Shown here: piece by piece, positions 59,589 to 64,000 of the stretch
Numbering within the stretch: the stretch's first letter is position 1
Layout of the letters: every line of letters begins with the position of its first letter
From: Paenibacillus sp. 19GGS1-52
Lineage (GTDB): Bacteria; Bacillota; Bacilli; Paenibacillales; Paenibacillaceae
DNA length: 64,000 bases
Direction: 5' to 3'
Assembly (NCBI RefSeq): GCF_022369515.1
Contig: NZ_CP059724.1
Coordinates: 4,278,001-4,342,000, forward strand
Position numbers and translations under genes: made by a program
The notes under the pieces: generated by a model
The model's database searches: none
The model's input: only the letters and a program-made list of their open reading frames with translations
What the model was told of the DNA's origin: nothing

Positions 59589-61304
59589 TTAGTTAATTTT
59601 AAATGTGCTGGCTATCTGTAATAGCTCCTCAGACATCTTGGCTAGAGCAGAAGATGCACTGTGTACTTCTTCTACAGTAGCTAATTGTTCCTCAGCTGAA
59701 GCAGAAACACTTTGTGTGCCGTCTGATGTTTCACTGATAATCACCGAAATGGCTTCGAAGCTTGCGACCAAGTTTTTGGTATCAGAGGACATATCTTCAG
59801 CAGCAGCCGATACTTCATGAATCTCTGCAGCTACACCACTCATTGCCAATTCAATCTTATCAAAAGCTTGGCCAGCCAGTGAAACTGCATGGATCCCAAT
59901 ACGCACTTCTGCTTCGCCTTGAAGAACCTTGTTCACACTATTCTCAGTCTCAAACTGTATGTTCTTAATGACCTCGGCAACCTGCTTACCTGATAGGGCC
60001 GTTTGATCAGCAAGTTTTTTAACTTCTGCGGCGACAACCGCAAAACCTCTTCCCGCGTCGCCAGCTCGTGCAGCTTCAATAGAAGCATTCAAGGATAATA
60101 GATTGGTCTGACTTGCTATCTCGGAAATAAAGCTGATGATTGTTCCAATCTCCTTCGATTTCTCTCCAAGAGACTTAACAGATGTAGCGACCTCAGTAGA
60201 ATTCGCCTGAATCGATGACATTTGATCAATCGCAGTTTGGACAGCATTGGACCCCTCTACAACTACCAGAGAAGCATTTACTGCTGATTGACTAACACTT
60301 TGAGCACTTTCGGCGATTAGTATCGCTTGTTCATCCATTCCATGCACCAGCTTAACGCTTCTGCTTATGCTCTCCACTTGCTTCTCGGTCCCTTGTGCAA
60401 GATCCTCTGTTACGTGGGCGATATGTTCAGTCGCAAGGCTTGTCTGTTCCGCTCCAGCAGTCAGTTCCTCCGCTGAGGCAGCCACCTGCTCTGCATGAAA
60501 GCCAATCTCCTGAATGAGTTTACGTAAATTATTCGACATAAGATTGAAAGCATTAGCCAGATCGCCAAGTTCATCTTTATTCTTAATATGGATCTCATTA
60601 ATCGTTAAATCATTAGAGGCAATCTTAATAGCGGCCGCCTGCAATTGCTTAATGGGTTTGGAAATCTGCATACTAATCAGAATTGCTGATAATGCTGCTG
60701 TAAGTAAAGATAATACACCTATTATTGCAATCGTTAATTGTATCGACTTGGCTTGGTCATGCGCCACTGCTATCTCTGCATTCGCTTCGGCCTGTTTCGT
60801 TATAACCAGCTTACGGGCTACCTCGACAAATTTATCTAGAACCTCACTCTGATTTACCGCTATATCAACAATGTCAGCTTGCTTCCCTTTATTTTTGGCA
60901 TCGATCATCTTATCAGATATGACGATAAACTGTTGCTGCAACAAGTCTAATCCAGCTAAAATTTGGCGCTTATCTCGATCTGTAATCAATTTATCCAATT
61001 GTGCATATATAGCTATGAAATCAACGCGATGATCCGCATAAGCCTCAAATTTCTTCGCGTCACCGGAAATAATGAAATCGGAAACATTGGCATGTTCAGC
61101 TTCGATCGTGGTGTTCATATCCTTAACCAGACCAATAGTTTTGACCTCTTTATTTAATAGATCAGTGTAGGTAGTATTGATTTGCGCTATATAGGTATAG
61201 CCAATAGTACCTAGCAATACTAACAAGATCAGAACAATACCAAAACCCATGTAGAGACGTTGCTTAATACTTTTCGCTCTGAATAGCTGGATGAATTTCA
61301 TCAT
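59589..61304 (-). CDS. Methyl-accepting chemotaxis protein with 4HB sensor
   Basis: 571 residues. First TM helix at ~17-40 (FGIVLILLVLLGTIGYTYI), a four-helix-bundle extracellular domain (~41-188), second TM (LTIAIIGVLSLLTAALSAIL), HAMP (~213-265), and a cytoplasmic signalling domain with the hairpin tip region FISEIASQTNLLSLNASIEA followed by ARAGDAGRGFAVVAAEVKKL. It should control CheA activity. Its ATG overlaps the stop of the solute-binding protein gene (AAATGATG), so the two are translationally coupled, and the binding protein is the likely ligand carrier for this receptor. Confidence 0.93.
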   Translation of the reverse strand: MMKFIQLFRAKSIKQRLYMGFGIVLILLVLLGTIGYTYIAQINTTYTDLLNKEVKTIGLVKDMNTTIEAEHANVSDFIISGDAKKFEAYADHRVDFIAIYAQLDKLITDRDKRQILAGLDLLQQQFIVISDKMIDAKNKGKQADIVDIAVNQSEVLDKFVEVARKLVITKQAEANAEIAVAHDQAKSIQLTIAIIGVLSLLTAALSAILISMQISKPIKQLQAAAIKIASNDLTINEIHIKNKDELGDLANAFNLMSNNLRKLIQEIGFHAEQVAASAEELTAGAEQTSLATEHIAHVTEDLAQGTEKQVESISRSVKLVHGMDEQAILIAESAQSVSQSAVNASLVVVEGSNAVQTAIDQMSSIQANSTEVATSVKSLGEKSKEIGTIISFISEIASQTNLLSLNASIEAARAGDAGRGFAVVAAEVKKLADQTALSGKQVAEVIKNIQFETENSVNKVLQGEAEVRIGIHAVSLAGQAFDKIELAMSGVAAEIHEVSAAAEDMSSDTKNLVASFEAISVIISETSDGTQSVSASAEEQLATVEEVHSASSALAKMSEELLQIASTFKIN

Positions 61305-62611
61305 TTACTCCCACCCACCTGTCCCAGAATATGTTCCGCTTCTGTTCTAAATGAACTCGCTGCTTTTTCAGGAGTGGTTTTGCCTTCTACCACATCATTC
61401 AACATGATTTGGTAAGCATTCTGCACCACCCCGTCAGATTGAGGAGCAGGAGGGTCGATAGGACTGGAGTGTTTGGCAATGTAACTCATATATGTGAACT
61501 GCTCTTTGCCTTGTTCGTTGGCTTGACTTGATAGTTGTGCAGCAACTTGGGTCGCAATAGGAACCCCACGGTCACCCCGAAGAATATCGTTAGCTTCTTT
61601 ATTGTTGGTGATAAAGTCAATAAACTTCGCCGCCGCTTCCGTATGTTCTGAATAAGAAGATACGGCAATAAACATGGATGGTTTAATGTAGCTACCTTCT
61701 TTTTCCCCATCGTAGGTAGGAAGGCTTAATAATTTAAGAGTCCTGCCGGCAGCATCGCCAAGAGAAACTATCAGATTACTTGAGATCTGTAAAAATGCCG
61801 TTTTCCCCGTCACAAGTGCATTCGTTTCATCAGTAGTAGGTGATGTAACCGCATTACTTGGCTTCAGAAGCCCAGTATCCATCCATTTCTTCATTAATGT
61901 TAAATATTCAATGATAGATTTATCTGTGTATCCTAGGCCCGTTCCCTCCTTATTATAGAAGGATTCGCCTTTGGTTCTAAGCCAATACGACACATCAAAC
62001 ATAATGTCTAGTGGATAAAAATCCGGAGTGTTAACCTTCTCTTTAAATAGCTGCATCGTATGTTGTAAATCATCCACACTATAGCCGTTTTGCAAGGGTT
62101 CTATTCCATATTCCTTAAACATGGCTGGATCGTAAGCAATAGCTAATGCATTCGATCCCATTGGAATCCCATACTGCAATCCTTTATATTGTCCAGAGAC
62201 CAGAAAGGATTTATCGATGTCAGATAGATCCAGAACTTTAGACTTGCTAAAGGAATCCATGGGTTCAAGTAAATCGTGCTTAATGTAATTAAAAATAAAA
62301 CTGTAATCTGCCTGAATAAGATCAGGCATTGTTTGATCAGCTGTATACATCGCCAACTTTGTGGCTACGTTAGCATTGCTGGAGTAATCCTCTGTCTTGA
62401 ATTTAATATTAGGATTCGCCTTCTCAAACATCGCGATAACCTTTAAAGTAATTTCCTTGCGGCTGGGTTTACCCCACCAAATAAAATTCAGGGTAATCTG
62501 CTTGTCGGTACTTTTCACTACTTCAGTGTCATTTCCCCCGCAACCAGCAATCGTAAATACTAATGCAGAGGTTACTAGAATGGAGATAACATTTTTAAAT
62601 GTTATTTTCAT
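61301..62611 (-). CDS. Extracellular sugar-binding lipoprotein paired with a chemoreceptor
   Basis: 436 residues. Signal peptide with lipobox (FTIAGC). Cluster I binding-protein features: LNFIWWGKPSRKEITLKVIA, MFEKANPNIKFKTEDYSSNA, MPDLIQADYSFIFNYI, YGIPMGSNALAIAYD, and FIDFITNNKEANDILRGDRG. It is clearly a paralogue of the YesO-like protein at 24253, sharing the GERG/GDRGVPI and SP-PP C-terminal blocks. No permease gene is nearby; the only partner is the coupled chemoreceptor, suggesting a sensory role. A sigma-D-like promoter lies about 80 bases upstream. Confidence 0.92.
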   Translation of the reverse strand: MKITFKNVISILVTSALVFTIAGCGGNDTEVVKSTDKQITLNFIWWGKPSRKEITLKVIAMFEKANPNIKFKTEDYSSNANVATKLAMYTADQTMPDLIQADYSFIFNYIKHDLLEPMDSFSKSKVLDLSDIDKSFLVSGQYKGLQYGIPMGSNALAIAYDPAMFKEYGIEPLQNGYSVDDLQHTMQLFKEKVNTPDFYPLDIMFDVSYWLRTKGESFYNKEGTGLGYTDKSIIEYLTLMKKWMDTGLLKPSNAVTSPTTDETNALVTGKTAFLQISSNLIVSLGDAAGRTLKLLSLPTYDGEKEGSYIKPSMFIAVSSYSEHTEAAAKFIDFITNNKEANDILRGDRGVPIATQVAAQLSSQANEQGKEQFTYMSYIAKHSSPIDPPAPQSDGVVQNAYQIMLNDVVEGKTTPEKAASSFRTEAEHILGQVGGSK

Positions 62612-62690
62612 AAATATCCGCCTTTCTCAATGAGCTACAGGATGAGTTGCTTATGTATGTTAAATGAGTTAGCACCTACTCACTTTCTCT

Positions 62691-62717
62691 ATATCGGATA
62701 TTTAACACGAAAATGTA
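62691..62717 (-). promoter_or_regulatory. Sigma-D-like promoter of the binding protein/chemoreceptor operon
   Basis: Minus strand TACA (62714-62717), 15-base spacer, TCCGATAT (62691-62698). The motility sigma-D consensus is TAAA-N15-GCCGATAT, so 10 of 12 positions match with exact spacing. Confidence 0.65.
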
Positions 62718-62810
62718 TATTTTTTTTGACATTCTTCGACAAATTAAAACATTTTTCTTTAAAATGTCATTTTAAAATAAATTTATTAATCGACGTGACA
62801 CAGTGACACC

Positions 62811-62859
62811 AAAAAGAGCTATCCCGCAAAGTAGAATAATCCACTTTGCGAAATAGCTC
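62811..62859 (-). terminator. Rho-independent terminator of dapF
   Basis: GAGCTAT and the adjacent CGCAAAGT arm (62816-62832) pair with ACTTTGCG and ATAGCTC (62843-62859) with a small internal mismatch. On the minus strand TTTTT follows. It lies 38 bases past the dapF stop. Confidence 0.9.
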
Positions 62860-62897
62860 CTTTCATACTCTTGTATGCAATTTAATTAGCTGTTACC

Positions 62898-63734
62898 TTA
62901 TAAATTCACTGAACCCGTATATACAGCCTGTGCAGGGCCGGTCATATACACATGATTGTCTTCCTCGTTCCATTCAATATAAAGATCGCCGCCCTTCAAG
63001 CTAATCCAGGCCGAACGATCGGTCAGACCGTTAAGCACGGATGAAACTAGGGTTGCACATGCACCGGTCCCGCAAGCAAGCGTTGGTCCGGCTCCACGTT
63101 CCCAGACACGCATATCGACATGACCACGGTCCAGCACAGTGGCAAATTCAACGTTAACCTTTCGCGGAAATAAAGGATGCACTTCAAGTTTGGGTCCCCA
63201 AGTCGTGAGATCAAAGGATACAGCATCATCAACATAAATTACACAGTGTGGATTGCCCATGGATACCGCAGTGAACTTAAATTCTGTACCCTCTGCTTCA
63301 ATGGGTTGATCCACAACATTCTCCGCATCTATCGCTACCGGAATCTGCAGACCCGACAATACAGGTTCGCCCATATCAACCGTAACGGTTTCCACTACAC
63401 CGTCTTTCACATTTAGAGTAACCTTCTGCTCCCCAGCGCCAATCGTTTCAATCACAATCTGCTCCGAACTGACAAGTCCTTGCTCATACACATATTTGGA
63501 TACACAGCGGATCGCATTCCCACACTGCTCCGCCTCCGAACCGTCAGAGTTCATTATGCGCATCATATAATGTCCACGCTCTGAAGGCAGGATGTAGACC
63601 AGACCATCCGCTCCGATGCCGAAATATCGGTTGCATAAGTTGACTGCAAGCTCTGCAGCATTGCTTGGAAGCTCCTGCTCGCCGTAGACGACGATAAAAT
63701 CATTGCCTAGGCCATGCATTTTTGTGAATTCCAT
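62898..63734 (-). CDS. dapF: Diaminopimelate epimerase
   Basis: About 278 residues. The two catalytic Cys are in AEQCGNAIRCVSKYVYEQ and GPTLACGTGACATLVSS. Other motifs are FTKMHGLGNDFIVVYGEQEL and VSMGNPHCVIYVDD. It converts LL- to meso-diaminopimelate for lysine and peptidoglycan. The ATG at 63734 has AGGAG eleven bases upstream; an earlier GTG lies at that site. It is monocistronic, with a terminator after it. Confidence 0.95.
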   Translation of the reverse strand: MEFTKMHGLGNDFIVVYGEQELPSNAAELAVNLCNRYFGIGADGLVYILPSERGHYMMRIMNSDGSEAEQCGNAIRCVSKYVYEQGLVSSEQIVIETIGAGEQKVTLNVKDGVVETVTVDMGEPVLSGLQIPVAIDAENVVDQPIEAEGTEFKFTAVSMGNPHCVIYVDDAVSFDLTTWGPKLEVHPLFPRKVNVEFATVLDRGHVDMRVWERGAGPTLACGTGACATLVSSVLNGLTDRSAWISLKGGDLYIEWNEEDNHVYMTGPAQAVYTGSVNL

Positions 63735-63820
63735 TGAGATGTCCACTCCTAAAATTTCTTAGTATACGAGCTATTAACTGCATCAAGCATACCTTAAGGA
63801 GTGGGGCAATGCTATTGACT

Positions 63821-64000
63821 TTATGCCGAAATTTTTGTACTTTTTATCATCGGCCGGTGGCGGCTCTGCTTCCGATTGCCACCCCAGACACTTCCTGCTC
63901 CCATCAAGAAAGTTGGAATACCAGATGATACCAATACCAGACACCACTCGCGGAAATTCAACGGAACGGTTTTGAAGACCGGCTGGAGCAGCGGCAGATA
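63821..64000 (-). CDS. P-type Ca2+ ATPase, C-terminal fragment (cut by window edge)
   Basis: 59 codons open from the right edge to a TAA at 63821. The encoded LPLLQPVFKTVPLNFREWCL followed by VLVSSGIPTFLMGAGSVWGG is the last membrane helix region of a P2A-type ATPase (YloB-like), with a basic tail. The rest lies outside the window. In B. subtilis yloB is next to yloC (yicC), so this may be the orthologous copy and the gene at 33378 the paralogue. Confidence 0.8.
   Translation of the reverse strand, partial: YLPLLQPVFKTVPLNFREWCLVLVSSGIPTFLMGAGSVWGGNRKQSRHRPMIKSTKISA

Noticed and set aside
63735..63820. Additional small gene between dapF and the ATPase fragment
   Set aside because: Only 86 bases, no frame with a start and ribosome binding site; it is the promoter region of dapF.

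Overview
The window looks like a chromosomal segment of a spore-forming, Gram-positive Paenibacillus-type bacterium. The evidence is the B. subtilis-like order of the core cluster (yicC, remA, gmk, rpoZ, coaBC, priA, def, fmt, rsmB, rlmN, prpC, prkC, rsgA, rpe, spoVM, rpmB, fakA, recG), the sporulation genes spoVM and spoVIF, strong AAGGAGG-type ribosome binding sites, frequent TTG/GTG starts, and several YesM/YesN two-component pairs. No rRNA, tRNA or CRISPR array was seen.

Left part (1-11 kb) is a mosaic accessory region. It holds a YARHG-domain lipoprotein gene, a complete IS3-family element (1641-3312), a small AT-rich membrane protein, a beta-lactamase-fold serine hydrolase lipoprotein, a visibly GC-rich TetR plus methionine aminopeptidase pair, an unknown AT-rich gene, a Nudix hydrolase, a WecB/TagA/CpsF glycosyltransferase, an ArsR/SRPBCC deletion fusion and an orphan Imm5-like immunity protein. 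A degenerate family of short extragenic repeats (core like CCCGTTAGYTTAACRAA) recurs through the first 8 kb and flanks the IS.

Middle part (11-36 kb) is devoted to carbohydrate and envelope functions. It starts with a sugar-binding protein/YesM/YesN three-gene sensing unit, an LTA synthase-like protein, an aldose epimerase and MgtC. Next comes a rhamnogalacturonan-utilisation locus laid out like B. subtilis yesMNOPQ-T-R, with a perfect catabolite-responsive (cre) site; it ends in a short-chain dehydrogenase gene broken by a deletion exactly at its NAD-binding glycine motif. It continues with a TrpXYZ-like ABC importer behind a structured leader, an NlpC/P60 lipoprotein, and a Ca2+-type P-ATPase whose leader can form two mutually exclusive structures.

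Right part (36-64 kb) is the conserved housekeeping block, nearly all on the minus strand and tightly coupled (ATGA or TAATG overlaps). It includes spoVIF with a sigma-K-like promoter, recG, a FakB-like/FakA pair, divergent rpmB, the 26-codon spoVM, the PrpC/PrkC phosphosignalling pair and the methionine/folate enzyme YitJ. Inserted between yitJ and dapF is a solute-binding protein translationally coupled to a chemoreceptor, behind a sigma-D-like promoter. The window ends inside the C-terminus of a second Ca2+-type P-ATPase.

The most distinctive candidates for follow-up are the binding protein/chemoreceptor pair, the two alternative-pairing leader RNAs, the twin palindromes between rpoZ and coaBC, and the two deletion-generated broken genes.
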